64,000 bases of DNA, from positions 62,001 through 126,000 of the forward strand of contig JBAOHL010000004.1 in assembly GCA_037045045.1 (NCBI GenBank), written 5' to 3'. Position numbers and translations under genes: made by a program. The notes under the pieces were generated by a model. The model ran no database searches. It was not told the DNA's origin and saw nothing but the letters and a program-made list of their open reading frames with translations. This DNA comes from Phosphoribacter sp037045045. GTDB lineage: Bacteria; Actinomycetota; Actinomycetes; Actinomycetales; Dermatophilaceae. Below are positions 51,494-58,239 of the stretch, piece by piece. Numbering within the stretch: position 1 is the first letter of the stretch; each line of letters starts with the position of its first letter.

Positions 51494-53164
51494 TCAACCG
51501 GCCCGCAGGCCGATGGCGTCTTGGATCACCGCGCCGATGGTCAGCGGGTCGATGGCTTGGTAGACCTTCCCGCCGGTCACCCCGACGATCTGCTCGAGCA
51601 CCGTGACGTCGCTCGATGGCCCGTAGGCCACCGGGAAGACCCAGACCGGTTTCGCGGGGTCGTTCTCCGCCTTGAGGGTGCCCAGGAGGGTCGCCAGGTC
51701 GATGCCCATGTCGTCCTCGTTGGCGCCATCGGTAATGATGATGACGGAGTTGACCCGGGCCGAATCCCAGTGGGAGCGAACCTCACGGACCGCGGCGAGG
51801 AGCGTGTCGTAGAGCGCGGTCCCTCCGTCGGGTTTGACCCGCACTGCGGCCAGGCCCTGGCCCATGCGTTGACGTCCGGTGACCCCGTCGTCCCCCTTGC
51901 CGAGCACCCCAAGCGGGGTGAGGACTTGGTAGTCGGTGGTCGGGGTGAGCTGGGTCGAGAAAGCCCACAGTCCGGCCTTGGTGTCGTCGGGGTACACGGC
52001 CAACCCGGCGACCGCGGCGCGCACCGCCAGGTCCAAGCGGGTCGCGCCGCCAGCACCCGGCACCTTCGAGGCCATCGACCCGGACACGTCGATCACCGCG
52101 AGGACCTGCGAGCCCAACGTGATGCGATCCAGGGAGCCCACCGCTGCCACGACGCTGGCGGGATCGGGTGCCGCGCCGGCGCCCGGCCGGGCGGCGTCGA
52201 TGCCCGGCGACGCCGCCAGCGATGCCGGGGAGGCCCCGGCCGGGTCACGGAAGCCCGCCGTCGCCAGGGCTGCGCGACCCGTGTCGTCCTGCAAGGCGGT
52301 GAGCAGCTTTGTGGCCCGAGCCTGGCGGGCCGGGTCGGTGGTGAGCACGACGAAGGGGTAGTCGAGCGACATCGCCGATTGGTCGGCTGGGTAGATCGCC
52401 TTCATGGGCGCGGCCGGCTTGTTCCGGTTGTACGCGACAACCTCCTGCTCGGTGGCCGGGACGGCGAGATCGTCCTTGGCGGCGGCTTCGAAGCGCGCCT
52501 GGGGTGACTGCCCTGAGACGTCGAGCTTGGCGGCTCGGAACACCGCCGACAGGTCGGCCACGCCGGTGGGCCGGCTCTGGGCGAGCGCGCGCAGTTCGAC
52601 CAGCGCGCTCATCGTCGTCGCGAGGCGCTTCGGGGCCGGGAGGCCGAGCCGCGCGGTCGGAGCTCCAGCGGTGGGCAACACGCCCGACCAGCCCGGGGAC
52701 GCGGCCAGTGCGGTGGCCGCGGGGCCGGTCGTGGGGACCGCGAGGACCAGCGGGGACCGGGAGATCGACGGGGAGGCGGCCGGCATCGTCGCGCCCGCCA
52801 CAGCCAGCCGCGCCGTCCACATGGACGAGTCGGGGATCCACACATCGGGCTTGACCGCTCCCGCGGTAGCGAGGAAATCCGCGATGCTCGCCGGGTCGCC
52901 CGCTGTCGCCGTCGGCGCCGGGCATCGGGGATCCGAGTCGCCGAGCGCCGCGGCATCCTGCAGGCGGCGCAGCGCGGCCGAGACCGACTGGGCCAACTCG
53001 GGGGCCGCGGTCACCTTGAGGGCCGGAACGGCGGCACACACTGTGCCTTCGGCGGTCGTGTCGCCCCCTCGAGCACCGAGAAAGACGGCAACCGCCCCGA
53101 GGAGTACCGCGACGACCACGACGATGCCGACACGGTTCTGGCGATCGGCAGAGTGCTGAGCCAC
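51494..53164 (-). CDS. Membrane-anchored VWA protein with a solute-binding-like domain
   Basis: 556 aa from GTG 53164 with GGAGG 6 nt upstream. One membrane helix near residues 14-36 (VGIVVVVAVLLGAVAVFLGA) anchors a large extracytoplasmic part. Residues 45-325 resemble an ABC-type substrate-binding fold (VWIPDSSMW, then LVLAVPTTG, TDPARQARATKLL). Residues 350-550 are VWA with MIDAS AVIDVSGSMAS near 365 and TDGANEDD. Such proteins occur widely in actinobacteria; ligand and role are unknown. It overlaps or abuts the ceramidase-like gene. Confidence 0.85.
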   Translation of the reverse strand: MAQHSADRQNRVGIVVVVAVLLGAVAVFLGARGGDTTAEGTVCAAVPALKVTAAPELAQSVSAALRRLQDAAALGDSDPRCPAPTATAGDPASIADFLATAGAVKPDVWIPDSSMWTARLAVAGATMPAASPSISRSPLVLAVPTTGPAATALAASPGWSGVLPTAGAPTARLGLPAPKRLATTMSALVELRALAQSRPTGVADLSAVFRAAKLDVSGQSPQARFEAAAKDDLAVPATEQEVVAYNRNKPAAPMKAIYPADQSAMSLDYPFVVLTTDPARQARATKLLTALQDDTGRAALATAGFRDPAGASPASLAASPGIDAARPGAGAAPDPASVVAAVGSLDRITLGSQVLAVIDVSGSMASKVPGAGGATRLDLAVRAAVAGLAVYPDDTKAGLWAFSTQLTPTTDYQVLTPLGVLGKGDDGVTGRQRMGQGLAAVRVKPDGGTALYDTLLAAVREVRSHWDSARVNSVIIITDGANEDDMGIDLATLLGTLKAENDPAKPVWVFPVAYGPSSDVTVLEQIVGVTGGKVYQAIDPLTIGAVIQDAIGLRAG

Positions 53165-53427
53165 GAGACCTCCACGGGCGTCTGGGAGAAGGGGGCGTCG
53201 CGCACGCGCCGCGCGCCCCCGAGAGCCGGATGCCATTGTCCCGATATCGCCACGTCCTGTCACCGGCGGGGGACACGCGCACCTCGGGTATGCCGGCCGC
53301 GGGCCTGCGGTGTCGGGGCCTGCGCTCATTCGGGCGCCCGCGCCGCGGTGTGGTCCCCCGGCCGCCAGACTGGGACGCGGCGTGCGACACATCGGTACGC
53401 CGATGGACACCGACGAGGGAGATCGCC

Positions 53428-53871
53428 ATGAGCCCGGCCACCGTGCGCAACCCCGACTTCGAGGCCCTCGTGCGAGCGTCCTTCGCCCAACAGGGGCTGA
53501 TGAGCCATCTCGGGGCACGAATGACTGGCGTCCAGCCTGGTGCCGTCCAGATCGAGGTGGCGTTCCGGCCCGAGCTGTCTCAACAGCAGGGGTACTTCCA
53601 CGGCGCGGTGACCTCGGCGATCGTCGACAGCGCCTGTGGGTACTCGGCCCTCACCCTCATGCCCCCGGGTTCCGAGGTTCTGACCGTCGAGTTCAAGGTC
53701 AACCTCTTCGCCCCCGCGCATGGCGAGTTGCTCATCGGGCGCGGGCAGGTGATCAGGTCCGGTCGGACGGTCACCGTCTGCCACGGCGACGCGTATATCG
53801 TCGACGCGGGGACGGAGATCCACTGCGCGACGATGACCTCGACGATGATCCGCGTCGAGCTGCCGGCGTAA
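53428..53871 (+). CDS. PaaI-family hotdog-fold thioesterase
   Basis: 147 aa from ATG 53428 with GAGGGAG upstream. Hotdog-fold core with QQQGYFHGAVTSAIVDSACGYSAL, where the GxxxHGG-like loop and catalytic Asp lie, and EVLTVEFKVNLFAPAHG. It hydrolyses an acyl-CoA, substrate unknown. It stands alone before the second insertion sequence. Confidence 0.9.
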   Translation: MSPATVRNPDFEALVRASFAQQGLMSHLGARMTGVQPGAVQIEVAFRPELSQQQGYFHGAVTSAIVDSACGYSALTLMPPGSEVLTVEFKVNLFAPAHGELLIGRGQVIRSGRTVTVCHGDAYIVDAGTEIHCATMTSTMIRVELPA

Positions 53872-53918
53872 CGGACCAGGCAGGCACTACTCGCGAACTG
53901 CTCATTGGATCGACAACG

Positions 53919-53934
53919 ACAGCGGAGGGCGTGG
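53919..53934. repeat. Left target-site duplication of IS copy 2
   Basis: ACAGCGGAGGGCGTGG occurs here and at 55217-55232. It includes the 3' end of the tRNA-Ser(UGA) gene, so a tRNA stub lies on this side. Confidence 0.92.
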
Positions 53935-53995
53935 TGTCGAGTCTCAGGACATAGGCGACAGGTGTCTCAAGACATAGGCGACATCAGACTCGGGG

Positions 53996-55180
53996 GTGTC
54001 CAAGGCTCGTCTGGTGATCACTGCGGTCCTCGAACAACATCGTCCGGTGGCCGAGGTCGCCGCCAGCTACGGGGTCCACCGGGCTTGGGTATACAAGCTC
54101 CTGGCCCGTTACCGAGCCGAGGGCCAGGCAGCGTTCGAACCCCGCTCACGCCGACCGAAGACCTCCCCGACCGCGATCCCCGCGGCAGCCATCGAGGCTG
54201 TGCTGACCGAACGAGACCGCCTCCTGCACGCCGGGCACGACGCCGGCCCCGAGACCATCAGCGCCCACCTCGCCCGCGCTGGCACCACCGTGTCCCGTGC
54301 CAGCATCGCCCGGATCCTGACCCGCCACGACGCGGTCACACCGGAGCCAAAGAAGAAGCCCAAGAGCGCCTACCTGCGCTTCGCCGCCGACCAACCCAAC
54401 GAGTGCTGGCAGTCCGACTTCACCCACTACCGGCTCACCACCGGCACCGACACCGAGATCATCACCTGGCTGGATGACCACTCCCGGATGGCCCTGCACG
54501 TCAGCGCCCACCGGCGGATCACCGGGCAGGTCGTTCTGGCCACCTTCCAGGCCACGGTCAGCGAGTTCGGCTGCCCCGCAGCCACCCTCACCGACAACGG
54601 CATGGTGTACACCGTCCGGCACGCCTCCCACAGCGTCCGCGGCGGACGCAACGCCTTCGAGACCGAACTCGCCCGCCTGGGCATCACCCAGAAGAACGGC
54701 CGCGGCAACCACCCCCAAACCCAAGGCAAGGTCGAACGCTTCCAACAGACCCTCAAGAAGTGGCTCCGCAACCAGCCCACCCAGCCAGCCACCCTCACCG
54801 AACTCCACCACCTCCTGGACCGCTTCACCCGCGAGTACAACACCGACCGGCCCCACCGCTCCCTCAACCGCCGCACCCCGCTGGCCGCCTACACCAGCCG
54901 ACCCAAAGCCACCCCCGGACACCTGCACGAACCCCCGGACCGAACCCACGCACGCGTCCGCACCGACAAAATCAACAACGGCAAAATCACCCTGCGCCAC
55001 GCCGGCACCCTCTACTCCATCGGCATCGGCCGGCACCTCAACGGCACACCCGTCCTGGCACTGATCCACGACCTCGACATCACCATCAGCCACGCCACCA
55101 CCGGCGAAATCCTCCGCCACCTCACCCTCGACCCCACCCGCCGATACCAACCCCAAACAACGAAACAGGGCGAACCCTGA
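53996..55180 (+). CDS. IS481-family DDE transposase, copy 2
   Basis: 394 aa, identical in translation to the protein at 33478. All catalytic residues are intact, so both copies should be active. Identity of the copies implies recent transposition. The hairpin at the stop codon is also present (55166-55192). Confidence 0.95.
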   Translation: MSKARLVITAVLEQHRPVAEVAASYGVHRAWVYKLLARYRAEGQAAFEPRSRRPKTSPTAIPAAAIEAVLTERDRLLHAGHDAGPETISAHLARAGTTVSRASIARILTRHDAVTPEPKKKPKSAYLRFAADQPNECWQSDFTHYRLTTGTDTEIITWLDDHSRMALHVSAHRRITGQVVLATFQATVSEFGCPAATLTDNGMVYTVRHASHSVRGGRNAFETELARLGITQKNGRGNHPQTQGKVERFQQTLKKWLRNQPTQPATLTELHHLLDRFTREYNTDRPHRSLNRRTPLAAYTSRPKATPGHLHEPPDRTHARVRTDKINNGKITLRHAGTLYSIGIGRHLNGTPVLALIHDLDITISHATTGEILRHLTLDPTRRYQPQTTKQGEP

Positions 55181-55192
55181 GGGTTCGCCCTG
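55166..55192. terminator. Hairpin at the transposase stop codon, IS copy 2
   Basis: Same palindrome as in copy 1 (CAGGGCGAACCCT / AGGGTTCGCCCTG) around the stop. Confidence 0.65.
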
Positions 55193-55216
55193 TCGCCGAT
55201 GTCTTGAGACATCACA

Positions 55217-55232
55217 ACAGCGGAGGGCGTGG
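55217..55232. repeat. Right target-site duplication of IS copy 2, inside tRNA-Ser(UGA)
   Basis: Second copy of ACAGCGGAGGGCGTGG, covering 4 bp of flank, the discriminator base, the acceptor strand and four T-stem bases. It ends exactly before GATTCGAA, as in copy 1. Confidence 0.92.
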
Positions 55233-55307
55233 GATTCGAACCCACGTGACGGTTGCCCGCCAAGCGGTTTTCAAGACCGCCGCACTAGGCCACTATGCGA
55301 GCCCTCC
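55221..55307 (-). tRNA. tRNA-Ser (UGA)
   Basis: Class II tRNA on the minus strand: acceptor GGAGGGC/GCCCTCC, anticodon loop CTTGAAA (anticodon TGA), long variable arm and T-arm GTGGGTTCGAATCCCAC. CCA is not encoded. Intact because the IS target duplication rebuilt its 3' end. Confidence 0.96.
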
Positions 55308-55521
55308 CACGGGGCGCGCGTGGACCCGCCCGACGGGCCATGGTAGTCCGGCGTCGCGGAAGGTCCGCGTCGCCAGGATCGAGCCGCGACGAAATCTCGC
55401 GACTGGAGCGAATTCACCCGAGTAAAGCGGTATCACCGCGGCTCCTCGGACCTCCTGACAGATGCGTAGGCCCGGCCCTAGGCTCACGGCATACGCCACG
55501 ACCAGGACAAACGAGGACGTC

Positions 55522-57156
55522 ATGCCCCGGACGAACAGCGCCGAACCGCCCGAGCAAGCCCGACCGGCGCCGCACGCCGTCGTCGTGCCGCCGAGCATCG
55601 CCGCTCGGCATGGCGCCCGGGTCCTCGACCCTGTGACGGCGGTCCGGTTGGCCGACTCGCGTCCGCCGCGCCCGACCGTGTATGCCGGTGAGCGCCTCGT
55701 CGTCCAGCACGGCCGGGCCTGGCAAGGGCTGGATCCCCTCGCCGAGTTGCGCGCACCGTGCGCCACCCTCGGGGTCCGCATGGACCAGGTGTCCGGCGGG
55801 TTCGAGGCCATCCCCCGTGCCCGCGGGAAGCGGACGCCGCTGCACCCCGAGGTCCTCGACCTCATCCGACGCCACTGGATGGACACTGTCCGGCTCACCC
55901 CCGAGGGTGACCAGCCCGACCAGCCGGTCGACGCCTGGCCCTTCCTGCGTCGCCTACAAACCGACGCGCCCGATCAGGCCAACACGATGCGTTTGGACCA
56001 CCTCATTGCCGCCACCCCGGTCGCCGGGACCCCCTACTGGGGCGGGACCCCGTATTGGGGCGGCACCAGCCCGTACTGGGGCGGGACCCCCTACTGGGGC
56101 GGTACTCAGAATCCGGCCACCGAATACGGAAGACCCGGGTTCGGCGGACGCACCCCGGTCGCCGTGGTGCTGCCCAACCCGGCCGCGAGCGCGGCGCCCC
56201 TGCGCCGAGCTCCGGTGGTCGCGATCCCCGACACCGGCCTGGGTCGACACCCGTGGTTCGACGGCGACGCCACCGTCACCACCCAGGTGACCTTCGACGG
56301 GATCCTGCTCGGGCTCGATGGCCCGGTGCCCTTCGACGCCGGAACGCCGGCGACCGCGCCCAACCCCCTCGACCCGGTGATCGAACCGGACACTGGGCAC
56401 GGCACGTTCATCGCCGGGCTCATCCGCCAGTTGTGCCCGCAGGCCCGCATCCTCGCCATCCCGGTGATGCGCAACGACGGCGTGGTCTCCGAGAGCGGGC
56501 TGATCAACACCCTGACACTGCTGCTCGCTCGGCACAAGCAAGCCCTGCTCGACGGCTCCGAGGACGGCCTCATCGACGTGCTCTCGCTCTCGCTCGGCTA
56601 CTACCACGAGAGCGCCGAGGACCACAAAATGGACGGCCCGTTCGGGCTGCTCATGCGCGAGTTCGCCGAGCATGGCGTCGCCGTTGTCGCTGCCGCCGGC
56701 AACAGCACGACCCTCGCTCCAATGTACCCGGCCGGCTTCGCCTCCGACGTCACCGGCTTCGCCAAGGACCGGGTGCCGCTGGCAAGCGTGGGCGCGCTCA
56801 ACCCCGGTGGGACGGTCGCGTACTTCTCCAACGACGGCGACTGGGTGACGACCTTCCGCATGGGCAGCGCCCTGGTGAGCACCTTCCCCGTGGACGTCAC
56901 GTCCGCGATGCAGCCGACGGCCGAGGTGCAATATCGGGACCGGCTGCGCACGACCTTGGACCCGGACGATTTCCGCGGCGGCTTCTGCACGTGGAGCGGT
57001 ACCTCGTTCGCGGCGCCGGTGCTGGCCGGTCAGATCGCCGCCGCGTTGGCGACCGACGACACCCTGCCCACGGTGGACCAGGGCGCCGCCGTCGCCCGGG
57101 GCCGGCGCGCAGTCAAGGCCGTCGTCGCAGAGTGGCACAAGGGCAAGGGACTATGA
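55522..57156 (+). CDS. S8 (subtilisin-like) serine protease with PYWGGT repeats
   Basis: 544 aa from ATG 55522. No signal peptide, so probably cytoplasmic. The first 165 residues are of unknown fold. Residues about 170-195 contain four PYWGGT units. The catalytic domain has Asp in AIPDTGLGRHPWF near 236, His in DTGHGTFIAGLI near 293, the oxyanion Asn in AAAGNST and Ser in WSGTSFAAPVLAGQ near 495. It is the first gene of a four-gene operon; its stop overlaps the sigma factor start (ATGA). The protease may process the sigma factor's partner, the CHAT protein or itself. Confidence 0.9.
   Translation: MPRTNSAEPPEQARPAPHAVVVPPSIAARHGARVLDPVTAVRLADSRPPRPTVYAGERLVVQHGRAWQGLDPLAELRAPCATLGVRMDQVSGGFEAIPRARGKRTPLHPEVLDLIRRHWMDTVRLTPEGDQPDQPVDAWPFLRRLQTDAPDQANTMRLDHLIAATPVAGTPYWGGTPYWGGTSPYWGGTPYWGGTQNPATEYGRPGFGGRTPVAVVLPNPAASAAPLRRAPVVAIPDTGLGRHPWFDGDATVTTQVTFDGILLGLDGPVPFDAGTPATAPNPLDPVIEPDTGHGTFIAGLIRQLCPQARILAIPVMRNDGVVSESGLINTLTLLLARHKQALLDGSEDGLIDVLSLSLGYYHESAEDHKMDGPFGLLMREFAEHGVAVVAAAGNSTTLAPMYPAGFASDVTGFAKDRVPLASVGALNPGGTVAYFSNDGDWVTTFRMGSALVSTFPVDVTSAMQPTAEVQYRDRLRTTLDPDDFRGGFCTWSGTSFAAPVLAGQIAAALATDDTLPTVDQGAAVARGRRAVKAVVAEWHKGKGL
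56026..56104 (+). repeat. PYWGGT-coding tandem repeat in the subtilisin-like protease gene
   Basis: Four 18-bp units (CCCTACTGGGGCGGGACC and near copies, one with an extra AGC codon) encode aromatic PYWGGT hexapeptides between the N-terminal region and the catalytic domain. Synonymous differences between units show they have diverged slightly, so the peptide rather than the DNA is being kept. Confidence 0.85.
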
Positions 57157-57734
57157 CCGCCACCGCAGGCAACCTCGCCGCCCGGGCCGCCCTCGCCTTC
57201 GCGGCATACCGCGACGGGGACCGCGAACGGATGGGCGAACTCGTCGACGTGCTCACGCCGATCTTGTGGCACACCGCCCGGTCGCAGCGACTGGACCAGC
57301 AGGGCGCCGAGGACGTCATCCAGATCGCGTGGATCCGGCTCGTCGAGAACGCGGACTCGATCAACGACCCTCAGGCCGTCCTCGCGTGGCTGCTGACGAC
57401 GGTACGCCGCGAGGCGTGGCGGCTGCTCAAACGCGACGGCCGTGCCCTCCCGGTCGACGACATCCCCGAGCCCGACCCTGACGACGCACCGACCCAGCTG
57501 GACCCGGCCGTCGCCGCCGTGCTTCGCGAAGAGCAGACCCAGTTGTGGCAGCACATCGCCCTGCTCCCCCAGCGGTGCCAGGCGCTGTTGCGGATCATCG
57601 CCTTCGTCGACCGCCCCGACTACGCCGCCGTGTCCGAGTCACTCAACATGCCGGTCGGCTCCATCGGACCCACCCGTGGCCGGTGCCTGGCCAAACTTCG
57701 TACCGCCTTGCTCGCCGACCCCACCTGGAGCTGA
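57153..57734 (+). CDS. Sigma-70 family (ECF-like) RNA polymerase sigma factor
   Basis: 193 aa, ATG 57153 overlapping the protease stop. Region 2 covers residues 30-90 (QGAEDVIQIAWIRLVENADS, then VLAWLLTTVRREAWRLLKR). Region 4 covers 130-185 (LLPQRCQALLRIIAFVDRPD and the HTH SLNMPVGSIGPTRGRCLAKLR). There is no adjacent membrane anti-sigma factor; the next gene encodes a small soluble protein instead. It is flanked by two protease-like genes, suggesting control by proteolysis. Confidence 0.9.
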   Translation: MTATAGNLAARAALAFAAYRDGDRERMGELVDVLTPILWHTARSQRLDQQGAEDVIQIAWIRLVENADSINDPQAVLAWLLTTVRREAWRLLKRDGRALPVDDIPEPDPDDAPTQLDPAVAAVLREEQTQLWQHIALLPQRCQALLRIIAFVDRPDYAAVSESLNMPVGSIGPTRGRCLAKLRTALLADPTWS

Positions 57735-57735
57735 C

Positions 57736-58239
57736 ATGACCCCCAACGAGACGACGCTCGCCCAGGCCCCGCTCGACGAGCACGACGCGAAAATCCTCGG
57801 CCTGGTGCGTGAACTCCACGCCAGGACAGACCCGGTCCCCGCCGGCCTCACCGAACGGATCAAGTTCGAACTGACGCTGGCCGCACTGCACGCCGAGATC
57901 GCCGAACTCGAGCTCCTGTCGCCGGCCACGGTCCGCGACGACGCCGCGACGTTCACGACGACCGACTCCGTGACGTTCACCTCGAGCACCCTCAGTCTCA
58001 TGGTGACGTTCGGCCCGCGCGACGGCGACGCTCAGGCCGACACGATCCGTGTCGACGGATGGGTGACCTCGGCCCGGGCGACCGTGGAACTGCGGGTCGG
58101 CGAGGTCAGCCTCACGACCAGCGCCGACGACAACGGGCGATTCGTCATCGACGGCGTGCCCCACGGGCCGGCGCGTTTCATCCTGCGACCGGAGAACCCC
58201 GATGATCGACCGGTGATCACCCCGTCGATCGAGCTGTAG
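57736..58239 (+). CDS. Small protein with a carboxypeptidase-regulatory-like beta domain
   Basis: 167 aa from ATG 57736, one base after the sigma stop. The N-terminal half is helical (residues 10-60, LVRELHARTDPVPAGLTERIK), then a beta-sandwich-like part (IRVDGWVTSARATVELRVGE, NGRFVIDGVPHGPARF) of the type that follows the NGxF...VPxG pattern of carboxypeptidase regulatory-like domains. The helical half resembles the short cytosolic parts of anti-sigma factors, but there is no membrane helix. In this operon it may hold the sigma factor or be a protease substrate. Function unproven. Confidence 0.75.
   Translation: MTPNETTLAQAPLDEHDAKILGLVRELHARTDPVPAGLTERIKFELTLAALHAEIAELELLSPATVRDDAATFTTTDSVTFTSSTLSLMVTFGPRDGDAQADTIRVDGWVTSARATVELRVGEVSLTTSADDNGRFVIDGVPHGPARFILRPENPDDRPVITPSIEL

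Larger units (their letters stand above)
53935..55216 (+). mobile_element. IS481-type insertion sequence, copy 2 (1282 bp)
   Basis: Same length, ends and coding content as copy 1, with no difference seen by eye. It is in the same orientation on the chromosome and relative to its target tRNA. A 16-bp duplication flanks it, and the right end lies 4 bp beyond the 3' end of tRNA-Ser(UGA). Confidence 0.95.

Noticed and set aside
33417..55216. Two identical insertion sequences in direct orientation, 20.5 kb apart, as a composite transposon
   Set aside because: Each copy has its own different target duplication (15 bp and 16 bp), so they inserted separately. The DNA between them carries core genes such as pckG and LCP.
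56026..56104. Short tandem repeat as a CRISPR-like array
   Set aside because: Units are 18-bp coding repeats without spacers, inside an intact protease gene.
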